NCBI RefSeq assembly: GCF_001442535.1
Contig: NZ_CP013141.1
Coordinates: 1,117,602-1,181,601 of the forward strand
Length of the DNA stretch: 64,000 bases
DNA from: Lysobacter antibioticus
Lineage (GTDB): Bacteria; Pseudomonadota; Gammaproteobacteria; Xanthomonadales; Xanthomonadaceae
Direction of reading: 5' to 3'
Part shown: positions 1 through 7,398 of the stretch, one piece after another
Position numbering within the stretch: position 1 is the first letter of the stretch
Layout: each line of letters starts with the position of its first letter
The notes under the pieces: model-generated
What the model saw: the letters and a program-made list of their open reading frames with translations, nothing else
What the model was told of the DNA's origin: nothing
Database searches by the model: none
Translations under genes and position numbers: made by a program

Positions 1-4
1 AGGC

Positions 5-1528
5 ATGACATTGCCCAGCCTCGAATTCTGGTCGCTGCACCTGGGCGCCTGCCTGGCGACCGGCGCGCTGGCCTGGGGCGTAGGGCTCGGCCTGCATCGC
101 ACCCTGCGCCTGTCGCATGCCTCACGCGCTTACTGGCTCGGGGTGTGGACGCTGGCGGCCTTGCCGACCGCCGCCGCCCTCGCATTGCGTTGGCTCGGGC
201 CGGAGACCTCGTCCTGGCCGATCACGCCCGCCCTGCCGCTGCCGATGTTGAGCGATGCAGGCGCCTGGTCGGGCGTGGCCGCCGAGTCGCCGGCGACGCC
301 GACCGCAGCAGCCGCGCTGCGCGATTGGCTCGAACCGCTGCTGGCCGCCTTGTATCTCAGCGGCGCGATCGTCGCCGCGCTGCGCTGGTGGGCGGGGCTG
401 CGTGCGGTGCGCCGCATCGTCGCGGCTTCGCGCCCCTTCTACGGCACGCTCGGCGGCGCGCTCGACGACAGTTCGGTCGCCGCCGAATGCCGGCGCCTGG
501 GCGAGGCCGGCATCGAGGTGCGCAGTATCGACGATGCGACCAGCCCGTTCGCGGTCTGCCTGCCGCGGCCGACCATCCTGGTCCCGGCCGCGTTGAGCGC
601 GCAGATGAGCGATGAACAGCTGCGCATGGTGCTGGGCCACGAGGCGGCCCACCTCGCCCGGCGCGACCCGCAGCGCGCCGCCGGGATGCGGCTGGTCCAG
701 GTCCTGCTGTGGTTCGATCCCTTCCTGCGCCTGATCGCCCAACGCGTGCAGATCGCCGCCGAGCTGCGCTGCGACGCCGCGGCCATCGCCGACCGCGCCG
801 ACCGCCGCCGCAGCTATGCCCAGGCCTATCTGCAGACCTTGCGCCTGTCCGCCGGCCTGTCTCTGCCGGCCTCGGCCGCGGCGTTCTCGCGCAAGGACCC
901 CGGCCATCACCGGCTGCGCATCGCCCACATGATCGAAGGCGACCGGCGTCGCCGCGTGCCTCCGGCCTTGCGTTGGCTGCTGGCGGCGACGGCGCTGGTC
1001 GCCGGCGCGGCGATCGCCTCGGTGCAGATCGCCGCGACGCCGGCGACGACCACGCAGGCCGCCACGATCGCTCCGACGAGCGCAGCGCCCAAGCCGGCAC
1101 CCGGCCCGGCCGCCGCCGTTGCCACGGCCAGCGTGGAGATCGACTTCTCCTCGCCGATGCGCAAGCCGAAGATCAGCGGCCACTTCGGCGAGATCGGGCC
1201 GCCGCGCAGCAACCCGCATCGCGGCCTCGATTTCACCGCGGCACGCGGCACGCCCGTGCATGCGCCGGCCGCCGGCGTCGTGGTCGCGGCCACCGAACGC
1301 TACGACAACGCGCCGAATTACGGCACCGTGGTCGTGCTCGATCACGGCGGCGGCTGGCAGTCGCTGTACGCCCATCTCGACGCTTACGAGGTGCAGGTCG
1401 GCCAACAGGTCGCGAGCGGCGAGCGCATCGGCCGCGTCGGCACCACCGGCAAAGTCACCGGTCCGCACGTCCACGTCGAGATGCTGCACAACGGCCAACG
1501 CGTCGACCCGGAACCGCTGCTGCGGTGA
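5..1528 (+). CDS. M56 (BlaR1-like) / M23 fusion metallopeptidase
   Basis: A 507-residue membrane protein joining two zinc peptidase domains. The N-terminal half has several hydrophobic segments (about residues 9-30, 42-62, 105-125) and a cytoplasm-facing M56/BlaR1 site HEAAH at 212-216. After a further membrane segment near 326-345 and an Ala/Pro/Thr linker comes an M23 (LytM/lysostaphin) domain with the zinc ligands H405, D409 and the HVH motif at 488-490. M56 proteins normally cleave a BlaI-type repressor; M23 domains cut or bind peptidoglycan peptides. A fused M23 sensor/effector suggests a link to cell-wall state (inference). The ATGA at 5-8 may overlap the stop of an upstream gene, perhaps a BlaI-type regulator, outside the window. 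Confidence 0.9.
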   Translation: MTLPSLEFWSLHLGACLATGALAWGVGLGLHRTLRLSHASRAYWLGVWTLAALPTAAALALRWLGPETSSWPITPALPLPMLSDAGAWSGVAAESPATPTAAAALRDWLEPLLAALYLSGAIVAALRWWAGLRAVRRIVAASRPFYGTLGGALDDSSVAAECRRLGEAGIEVRSIDDATSPFAVCLPRPTILVPAALSAQMSDEQLRMVLGHEAAHLARRDPQRAAGMRLVQVLLWFDPFLRLIAQRVQIAAELRCDAAAIADRADRRRSYAQAYLQTLRLSAGLSLPASAAAFSRKDPGHHRLRIAHMIEGDRRRRVPPALRWLLAATALVAGAAIASVQIAATPATTTQAATIAPTSAAPKPAPGPAAAVATASVEIDFSSPMRKPKISGHFGEIGPPRSNPHRGLDFTAARGTPVHAPAAGVVVAATERYDNAPNYGTVVVLDHGGGWQSLYAHLDAYEVQVGQQVASGERIGRVGTTGKVTGPHVHVEMLHNGQRVDPEPLLR

Positions 1529-1711
1529 GTCCGATGCGATGAGCCACTGAGCCATCCCCCGGCGACGCGCCAGCCGCGCCGCCGCCCTACCCGGCCTGCC
1601 TGATTCGAACGCCCCGCTCACGGGGAGGGCCGGCCTTTGCCCGCGATCTTCGCCCGCTCCGGCGCCGCCAGGCGCGACGGCCGCGCGAGTGCGCCCTCTA
1701 TCCCGGTCCCT

Positions 1712-3940
1712 ATGAAATCAACGCCGTCGCCCACCCCGACCCCGCTGCATAAGGCATGCCGCCTGGCCTTGCTCGCCCACGCGGTGCTGGCCTGGATCCC
1801 AGCCGGCGCCAAGCCGCCCCAGGCCGCGCCCTCGCCCCCTGCTGCTGCGGCCGCCGTCGCCGAACTCGACAGCGTCGTGGTCCGCCACGACGCGCGCCGC
1901 GACGACACCGCCTCGCGCACCGTGGTCACGCGCGCCGAATTGCTCGCATTCGGCGACGGCAGTCTCGCCGAAGCGATGAAGCGCTTGCCGGGCGTCAGCA
2001 TCGGCACCGGTGCGCCCGGCAGCTCGGGCGCGATTTCGCTGCGCGGCATGGGCAGCGGCTACACCCAGTTGCTGGTCGACGGACAAGCGGTCGCGCCCGG
2101 TTTCGACCTCGGCGCGCTGTCGCCGGAGATGATCGAACGGATCGAAATCCTGCGCACCACGACCGCCGACCTGCGCAGCGCCGCCATCGCCGGAACCATC
2201 AACATCGTGCTCGCCCGGCAGGCACGCCGCGACAGCGACGAACTCAAGCTGGCCTTGGGCGTGTCGAACGGCCGACACCTGCCGAGCCTGCATTGGAGCC
2301 ATTCGCGCCGCGACGAATACCGCAGCCATTCGCTTGAAACCTCATTGACACGGCGCGAATACCTGGTCGAGGAAACCGGCAGCGAAATCGCACGCGACCG
2401 CGATGGCGTGCTGGCTTCACAACGCGACACCCGCCTGCGCGTCGACGGCTATCGCGACGCGTTGGCGATCGCGCCGCGTTTCGACCTGACCCTGCGCAAC
2501 GGCGACACCCTGGCCCTGCAGTCCTGGCTCGACGCCGGGCATGCGCGCAAATACGCCGACATCGGCTGGACCACCTCGCTGGGCCCGCAGCTCGATCATG
2601 TCCGCTACCGCCAGTTCACCGGCACCGATGTCGTGCAATTGCGCACCGACCTGCATTGGAGCCATGAGTTCGCCCAGGCCGGCAAGCTCAGCAGCAAACT
2701 CGGCCTCAGCGGCAATCGCGAGCGTTCGCGTTTCCGCGAGCAGGGCTATGCGATCGACGCCAACCAGAACCTCGACGACGTCACCGACGGCCGACTGCGC
2801 GTGCATGGCTTGAGCTCCAGCGGCAAGTACGCCTTGCCGCTGTCGGGGCCCGATGCGAGCGACAGTGGCCGGCACGCGCTCGAACTCGGCTGGGAGACCG
2901 GCCTGGAACGCCGCCGCGAATCGCGCCTGCAGCATCTGCGCGCCATCGCCGGCCAGCCGGAAACGATCAGCGACCTTTCCTTCGACGCCACCCTCCGGCG
3001 GCTGGCGCTGTACGCGCAAGACGAATGGACGCTGAGCCCGGGCTGGTCGCTGTATCTCGGCGCACGCTGGGAGCGCATCGACACCCGCAGCGAAGGCAAC
3101 CGCATTGCGACGGTGCGCAACGATGCGAGCGTGCTCTCGCCGGTGCTGCAGTCCTTGTGGAAACTCTCCAAGACCCGCAACGACCAGGTCCGCCTGGGCC
3201 TGAGCCGCAGCTACCGCGCGCCGGAATTGCGTTCGCTGATCCCGCGCCCTTACACCTCGACCAACAACCGCGCGCTCAACCCCGATCAACAAGGCAATCC
3301 CGACCTGCGCCCGGAACTCGCGACCGGCCTCGACCTGGCCTACGAGAAGTACTGGGACCAGGGCGCCATGCTCAGTCTCGGCGTCTACCTGCGCGAGATC
3401 GACGGACTGATCCGCACCGAGACCCGGCTGATCGATGATCGCTGGGTGGCCTTGCCGGCCAACGGCGGACGCGCCAGAACCTGGGGCGTCGAGCTGGAAA
3501 GCAAGCTCTCGCTGGCGCGCTGGTTCGCCGCGCTGCCGGTCGACCTGCGCTTCAACCTCACCCGCAACTGGTCGCAAGTCGACGACGTGCCCGGCCCGCA
3601 CAACCGCATCGACAGCCAACCGCGCCTGACCGCGGCCCTGGCCGCCGACTATGTCGTCAACCCGGTCTGGACGGTCGGCGCGAGCTACAGCCATCGCAGC
3701 GGCGGCCCGGTGCGAACCGGCGTGCACGAGATCGAAAGCGAATCGCCGCGACGCGAGCTCGACGCCTATGCCTCGATGAAGTTGGCCAAGCGCAGCAAGT
3801 TGCGCCTGAGCCTGAGCAACCTGCTCGAACAGGATCTCGTCAGCGGCGCGGAATACTTCGATGAGGAAGGCTGGCAAGGCACCCAGCGCCGGCGCCCGAC
3901 CTCGTTGTTACTGCGGGCGCAGATCGAGATTGCGTTGTAA
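1712..3940 (+). CDS. TonB-dependent outer-membrane receptor
   Basis: A 742-residue TonB-dependent receptor. The start at ATG 1712 places a signal peptide (MKSTP..., hydrophobic LALLAHAVLAWIPAGA) at the N-terminus. An upstream TTG at 1637 sits behind a strong GGGGAGGG (1622-1629) and would add 25 residues, so the start is uncertain. After the signal come a TonB-box-like ELDSVVV, a plug domain (LPGVSIG, SLRGMGSGYTQLLVDGQ, IERIEILR..., about 60-165) and a beta-barrel with the usual alternating aromatic strands. The protein ends in EIAL rather than a terminal Phe. The ligand cannot be told; no siderophore or TonB genes adjoin. A strong bidirectional hairpin lies 33 bases after the stop. Confidence 0.9.
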   Translation: MKSTPSPTPTPLHKACRLALLAHAVLAWIPAGAKPPQAAPSPPAAAAAVAELDSVVVRHDARRDDTASRTVVTRAELLAFGDGSLAEAMKRLPGVSIGTGAPGSSGAISLRGMGSGYTQLLVDGQAVAPGFDLGALSPEMIERIEILRTTTADLRSAAIAGTINIVLARQARRDSDELKLALGVSNGRHLPSLHWSHSRRDEYRSHSLETSLTRREYLVEETGSEIARDRDGVLASQRDTRLRVDGYRDALAIAPRFDLTLRNGDTLALQSWLDAGHARKYADIGWTTSLGPQLDHVRYRQFTGTDVVQLRTDLHWSHEFAQAGKLSSKLGLSGNRERSRFREQGYAIDANQNLDDVTDGRLRVHGLSSSGKYALPLSGPDASDSGRHALELGWETGLERRRESRLQHLRAIAGQPETISDLSFDATLRRLALYAQDEWTLSPGWSLYLGARWERIDTRSEGNRIATVRNDASVLSPVLQSLWKLSKTRNDQVRLGLSRSYRAPELRSLIPRPYTSTNNRALNPDQQGNPDLRPELATGLDLAYEKYWDQGAMLSLGVYLREIDGLIRTETRLIDDRWVALPANGGRARTWGVELESKLSLARWFAALPVDLRFNLTRNWSQVDDVPGPHNRIDSQPRLTAALAADYVVNPVWTVGASYSHRSGGPVRTGVHEIESESPRRELDAYASMKLAKRSKLRLSLSNLLEQDLVSGAEYFDEEGWQGTQRRRPTSLLLRAQIEIAL

Positions 3941-3972
3941 ACCGCGCTGGCCGCAAGCAGCGACGGCCGTAA

Positions 3973-4005
3973 ACGACGACGGCGCCCTCGAGGCGCCGTC
4001 GTCGT
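3973..4005. terminator. Bidirectional hairpin terminator between TonB receptor and dnaB
   Basis: Perfect 14-bp stem (3973-3986 with 3992-4005) around the loop ctcga, between two convergent genes. On the plus side it is followed by gtctt; on the minus side by TTTACGG. The T tracts are short, so termination strength is inferred from the stem. Confidence 0.7.
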
Positions 4006-4039
4006 GTCTTGCTTTAAGCCCTGGCCCGACGCCCGAGGA

Positions 4040-5452
4040 TTACTCGAACGAGCCGATGCTGTCGTGGGCGAGGTTGTCGAAGCGGGTGTATTCGCCGAAG
4101 AACTTCAGCTTGAGCGAGCCGGTCGGGCCGCTACGCTGCTTGCCGATGATGACCTCGGCCAGGCCTTTGTCCGGCGAGGTCTCTTTGTTGTAGTAGTCGT
4201 CGCGGTAAATGAAGATGATCACGTCGGCGTCCTGCTCGATAGCGCCGGATTCGCGCAAGTCGGCCATCACCGGGCGCTTGTCGGCGCGCTGCTCCAACGA
4301 GCGGTTGAGCTGCGACAGCGCGATCACCGGCAGGTTGAGTTCCTTGGCCAGGTGCTTGAGCGAACGCGAGATCTCGGAGATTTCGGTCGCTCGGTTCTCG
4401 CTGTTGCCCGGCACCGACATCAGCTGCAGGTAGTCGATCACGATCAGGCCGAGGTCGTGCTCGCGCTTGAGGCGGCGCGACTTGGCGCGCAGCACCTCCG
4501 GCGACAGGCCCGGGGTGTCGTCGATGAAGATCTTGGCTTCGCGCAGTTGGCGGATCGCGCTGGTCACGCGGCTCCAGTCTTCGTCCTCGAGCTGGCCCGA
4601 ACGCAGGCGCTGAGCGTTGACGCGGCCGACCGAGGAGATCAAGCGCAGGGCGAGCTGGCTTGCCGACATTTCCATCGAGAAGATCGCCACCGCCTTCTTG
4701 CTGCGGAACGCGGCGTACTCGGCCATGTTCAGCGCGAGCGTGGTCTTGCCCATCGCCGGACGCGCGGCCAGGATCAACAGGTCGGTCGGTTGCAGACCGG
4801 CGGTCATCTCGTCGAATTCGGTGTAGCCGGTGGCCAGGCCGGTGACCGCGCCGCCGCTGGCGTAGCGCGTCTGCAGCACGTCGAAGGCTTCCGACAGCGC
4901 CTTGGTGACCGGGGTGAAGTCGGTGCGGCCGCGGGCGCCGGCTTCGGCGATCGCGAACACCTGCTGCTCGGCCTTGGCCAGGATCTCGCCGCTGTCGCGG
5001 CCGTCGGGCTGGAAGCCGTCGTTGACGATCTCGGTGCCGACCTCGATCAGTTTGCGCATCACCGCCTTGTCGCGAACGATTTCGGCGTAGGCGGTGATGT
5101 TGGCCGCCGAGGGCGTGGTGCTGGCCAGTTCGATCAGATAGGCGCCGCCGGCGACTTGTTCGGACAGGCCTTGCGAGTCGAACCATTCGCCCAGGGTCAC
5201 CGCGTCGAACGGCCGGCTCTTCTCGGCCAGTTCGCGGATGGCGCGGTAGATCAGCTGGTGATCGCGACGATAGAAATCTTCCTCGACGATCTGGTCGGCG
5301 ACGCGGTCGTAGGCGTCGGGCGCGAGCATGAGGCCGCCGAGCACGGCCTGTTCGGCCTCGATCGATTGCGGCGGCACCCGAAGCTGGTCCACGCGCTGTT
5401 CGGCGCGGGTCTCGAAACGTTTTTCGCTACGGAATCCGCCACGTGCGCTCAT
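4040..5452 (-). CDS. dnaB: Replicative DNA helicase DnaB
   Basis: 470 residues, the normal length for the hexameric helicase that unwinds DNA 5'-3' at the replication fork. The N-terminal domain (about 25-130) binds primase. The RecA-like domain starts with the conserved TGYTEFDEMTAGL and carries the Walker A motif ARPAMGKT at 230-237, followed by the FSMEMS, VIDYLQLM and ALSQLNRSLEQR motifs. ATG at 5452 is preferred over an upstream in-frame TTG (5494) because it matches the family length. The gene is transcribed apart from rpsF-rpsR-rplI, whose terminator lies upstream, and has its own likely promoter with a DnaA box. Confidence 0.97.
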   Translation of the reverse strand: MSARGGFRSEKRFETRAEQRVDQLRVPPQSIEAEQAVLGGLMLAPDAYDRVADQIVEEDFYRRDHQLIYRAIRELAEKSRPFDAVTLGEWFDSQGLSEQVAGGAYLIELASTTPSAANITAYAEIVRDKAVMRKLIEVGTEIVNDGFQPDGRDSGEILAKAEQQVFAIAEAGARGRTDFTPVTKALSEAFDVLQTRYASGGAVTGLATGYTEFDEMTAGLQPTDLLILAARPAMGKTTLALNMAEYAAFRSKKAVAIFSMEMSASQLALRLISSVGRVNAQRLRSGQLEDEDWSRVTSAIRQLREAKIFIDDTPGLSPEVLRAKSRRLKREHDLGLIVIDYLQLMSVPGNSENRATEISEISRSLKHLAKELNLPVIALSQLNRSLEQRADKRPVMADLRESGAIEQDADVIIFIYRDDYYNKETSPDKGLAEVIIGKQRSGPTGSLKLKFFGEYTRFDNLAHDSIGSFE

Positions 5453-5625
5453 CGGGAAAGACGATCCTCGTCGTTCGGCCGCGTGTGCGGCCAATCGAGC
5501 CGATCAAGGCTCAGGGGCTGGTGAGGGCGCCGGCGATCCGGGGATCGGCGTCGATGGGTGTCGGTCGACGTCGCAGGAAGGAGGCCGGACACGCATCGTA
5601 GTCTCGATCGGGCCATGCCCGTTGC

Positions 5626-5654
5626 AGATAACCCTGTGGATAAGAAGGGGACAA
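5626..5654 (-). promoter_or_regulatory. Likely dnaB promoter
   Basis: On the minus strand TTGTCC (5649-5654) and TTATCT (5626-5631) are 17 bp apart, about 175 bases upstream of the dnaB ATG and downstream of the rplI terminator. The -10 match is weak; an 18-bp spacing gives TATCTG. The DnaA box lies inside the spacer. Confidence 0.4.
5635..5643 (-). promoter_or_regulatory. DnaA box upstream of dnaB
   Basis: TTATCCACA on the minus strand, an exact match to the strongest DnaA-binding consensus, between the -35 and -10 of the likely dnaB promoter. Bound DnaA would compete with RNA polymerase there. Confidence 0.6.
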
Positions 5655-5730
5655 CTCGCCCTTTCTATGTCACGAGCGCGTCGCACAGACTGCGACGGCA
5701 GGGTCCTGCCCGGAACTCCGACACCTTCAG

Positions 5731-5761
5731 AAAAAACGAAGGGCGCCTTTCGGCGCCCTTC
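5731..5761 (-). terminator. Rho-independent terminator of rpsF-rpsR-rplI
   Basis: Read on the minus strand: perfect 10-bp stem GAAGGGCGCC/GGCGCCCTTC (5752-5761 with 5738-5747), loop GAAA, then TTTTTT after one base (5731-5736). It begins 27 bases after the rplI stop. Confidence 0.9.
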
Positions 5762-5787
5762 GCAGTCTTACGATCGGGCGGTCGCGA

Positions 5788-6240
5788 TTAAGCGGCTTCG
5801 CCAGCGACGATGACCTTGACCGTGATTTCGACGTCGGCGTGCAGGTGGATCAGCACGTCGTATTCGCCGGTGCGGCGGATCGGGCCTTCGCCCATGATCA
5901 CTTCCGACTTGCCGACTTCGAAGCCGGCCTTGGTCAGCGCCTCGGCGATGTCGCGCGGGGTCACCGAGCCGTACAGCTTGCCTTCGGTCGCGGCGTTGGC
6001 GTGGACGGTCACCGAAGCGCCTTCCAGACGGGCCTTGCGGCCTTCGGCGCCTTCCAGCAGCGACTTGGCCTTGGCTTCGTACTCCGCACGGCGGGTTTCG
6101 AAGTCGGCCAGGTTGCTGGCGGTGGCCGGAACGGCCTTGCCCTGCGGCACGAGGTAGTTGCGGCCGTAGCCCGGCTTGACGTTGACCTTGTCGCCGAGGT
6201 TGCCGAGGTTGGTGACTTTCTGCAGGAGAATCAGTTGCAT
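5788..6240 (-). CDS. rplI: 50S ribosomal protein L9
   Basis: 150 residues, full length. It begins [36 protein letters not shown] in register with the conserved N-terminal rRNA-binding domain, followed by the long connecting helix (about 40-75) and the C-terminal domain ending in the [11 protein letters not shown] region. Last gene of the rpsF-rpsR-rplI operon, followed by a strong terminator. It is separated from rpsR by an unusually long, structured spacer of 165 bases. Confidence 0.97.
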   Translation of the reverse strand: MQLILLQKVTNLGNLGDKVNVKPGYGRNYLVPQGKAVPATASNLADFETRRAEYEAKAKSLLEGAEGRKARLEGASVTVHANAATEGKLYGSVTPRDIAEALTKAGFEVGKSEVIMGEGPIRRTGEYDVLIHLHADVEITVKVIVAGEAA

Positions 6241-6305
6241 GGTCTTGCTCCGTGTTCGTTAGCGGGCCTATAGGTCCGCAGCGGGATTCGCTGTCCGATG
6301 AAGCG

Positions 6306-6398
6306 AGGAACGAGTTCGGAGGAGTGAGAATGAGTGAAAGCGAAAAGCTCTCTCTCGTTTCTCACTCTTCCAAGGCGGCACAGCCGCCACTCGTTCCT
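6306..6398 (-). other. Structured intercistronic spacer rpsR-rplI
   Basis: Nested inverted repeats fill the space between rpsR and rplI. An outer arm aggaacgagt (6306-6315) pairs with actcgttcct (6389-6398), a middle arm gagtgagaa (6322-6330) with ttctcactc (6359-6367), and a separate hairpin ggcggc/gccgcc occupies 6374-6388. In the transcript this would form a branched stem-loop between the two ribosomal protein genes. Its role is unknown. Confidence 0.5.
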
Positions 6399-6405
6399 AA
6401 CGCCG

Positions 6406-6636
6406 TCAGGCGTTGTGATTGTCGGTGTACGGGATCAGCGCGAGGAAACGAGCGCGCTTGACCGCCGTGGCCAGCTGGCGCTGGTACTTCGACTTGGTGC
6501 CGGTGACGCGGCTCGGCACGATCTTGCCGGTCTCGGTCAGGTACTGGCGCAGGGTGTTGAGATCCTTGTAGTCGATCTCTTTGACGCCTTCGGCGGTGAA
6601 TTTGCAGAACTTGCGGCGGCGGAAAAACTTGGACAT
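6406..6636 (-). CDS. rpsR: 30S ribosomal protein S18
   Basis: 76 residues, full length: [13 protein letters not shown] at the start, then [28 protein letters not shown], the S18 core that binds S6 and 16S rRNA. It begins 11 bases after rpsF and is cotranslated with its binding partner S6. A single Cys (CKF) remains of the zinc-type set found in some S18 paralogues. Confidence 0.97.
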   Translation of the reverse strand: MSKFFRRRKFCKFTAEGVKEIDYKDLNTLRQYLTETGKIVPSRVTGTKSKYQRQLATAVKRARFLALIPYTDNHNA

Positions 6637-6647
6637 GGGGGCAATCC

Positions 6648-7085
6648 TCAGGCGGCTTCGGCGTTGTCGTCGGCGTTGTCGGCGGTGCCGACGGCGGTTT
6701 CGCTATCGTCGTCACGACGACGACGCTCACCGCGCTCACCGCGCTCGGGCTTGTCGCCCTTCTCGTCCTTGAACTTCATGATCAGCGACTGCTCGGTGTC
6801 GGCATCGTCGCGCTTCATGACCAGGTGACGCAGCACGGCGTCGTTGAAACGGAAACCGTCGACGAGCTCGTTGAGCACCGTCTGGGTGACTTCGATGTTC
6901 AGCAGGACGTAGTGGGCCTTGACCAGGTTCTCGATCGGGTAGGCCAGCTGACGGCGGCCCCAGTCTTCGAGACGGTGGATCTTGCCTTCGCCGCCTTCGA
7001 TCAGCGACTTGTAGCGCTCGATCATGGCCGGCACCTGCTCGCTCTGGTCCGGATGGACCAGGAACACGACTTCGTAATGACGCAT
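6648..7085 (-). CDS. rpsF: 30S ribosomal protein S6
   Basis: 145 residues. The core ([25 protein letters not shown] ... [10 protein letters not shown] ... [13 protein letters not shown]) is followed by a charged, low-complexity tail of about 45 residues rich in D, E, R and K, as in other gammaproteobacterial S6 proteins, where the C-terminus is extended by glutamates. First gene of the operon, with a good ribosome-binding site (AAGGAA, 8 bases before ATG). S6 and S18 form a complex that is known in other bacteria to repress this operon through the leader. Confidence 0.97.
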   Translation of the reverse strand: MRHYEVVFLVHPDQSEQVPAMIERYKSLIEGGEGKIHRLEDWGRRQLAYPIENLVKAHYVLLNIEVTQTVLNELVDGFRFNDAVLRHLVMKRDDADTEQSLIMKFKDEKGDKPERGERGERRRRDDDSETAVGTADNADDNAEAA

Positions 7086-7205
7086 GGGTGTGTTTCCTTG
7101 TGGATGATGGATCGCCGACGGCGACCCGGTTCAGCCCCCCGGGGTCCGGATGCGGACGCGGTGGAGCAAGGTCCCGACCGGCCTTGGGCCGTTCGAGAGC
7201 CGGAA

Positions 7206-7234
7206 AGTATGGCAGGGCAAGGGCTTAGGTGCAA
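7206..7234 (-). promoter_or_regulatory. rpsF operon promoter with long leader
   Basis: On the minus strand TTGCAC (7229-7234) and CATACT (7206-7211) are separated by exactly 17 bp. Transcription from here gives a leader of about 110 nt before rpsF. The leader is GC-rich with several short inverted repeats (for example cggcc-caa-ggccg), a plausible home for the S6:S18 autoregulatory fold, which I could not resolve by eye. Confidence 0.6.
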
Positions 7235-7278
7235 ATCGATGCGGATGGGTCGGCCAAGGGCGCCCGCCCCGGCTTGGG

Positions 7279-7370
7279 TAGGAGCGGCGCAAGCCGCGAC
7301 CGCGAGAACGCGGGCGGCGGCGAATGCCACGGTGGCCGAGGTGGCGCGGTCGCGGCTTGCGCCGCTCCTA
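7279..7370. repeat. Inverted pair of REP-like repeats
   Basis: Two copies of the family 'taggagcggcgcaagccgcg' face each other (7279-7300 plus, 7349-7370 minus) about 50 bases apart, between the rpsF promoter and the end of the DUF885 gene. The same sequence recurs at many intergenic sites in the window and never inside a gene. Confidence 0.85.
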
Positions 7371-7398
7371 CCCCGGTACATCTCACCGCTTTCGGAGA

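Noticed and set aside
1637..1711. TTG start for the TonB receptor with strong Shine-Dalgarno
   Set aside because: It would put 25 residues before a clear signal peptide; kept as an alternative in the gene entry.
4004..5524. A 506-residue plus-strand frame opposite dnaB
   Set aside because: Antisense shadow of dnaB, no recognisable protein features.
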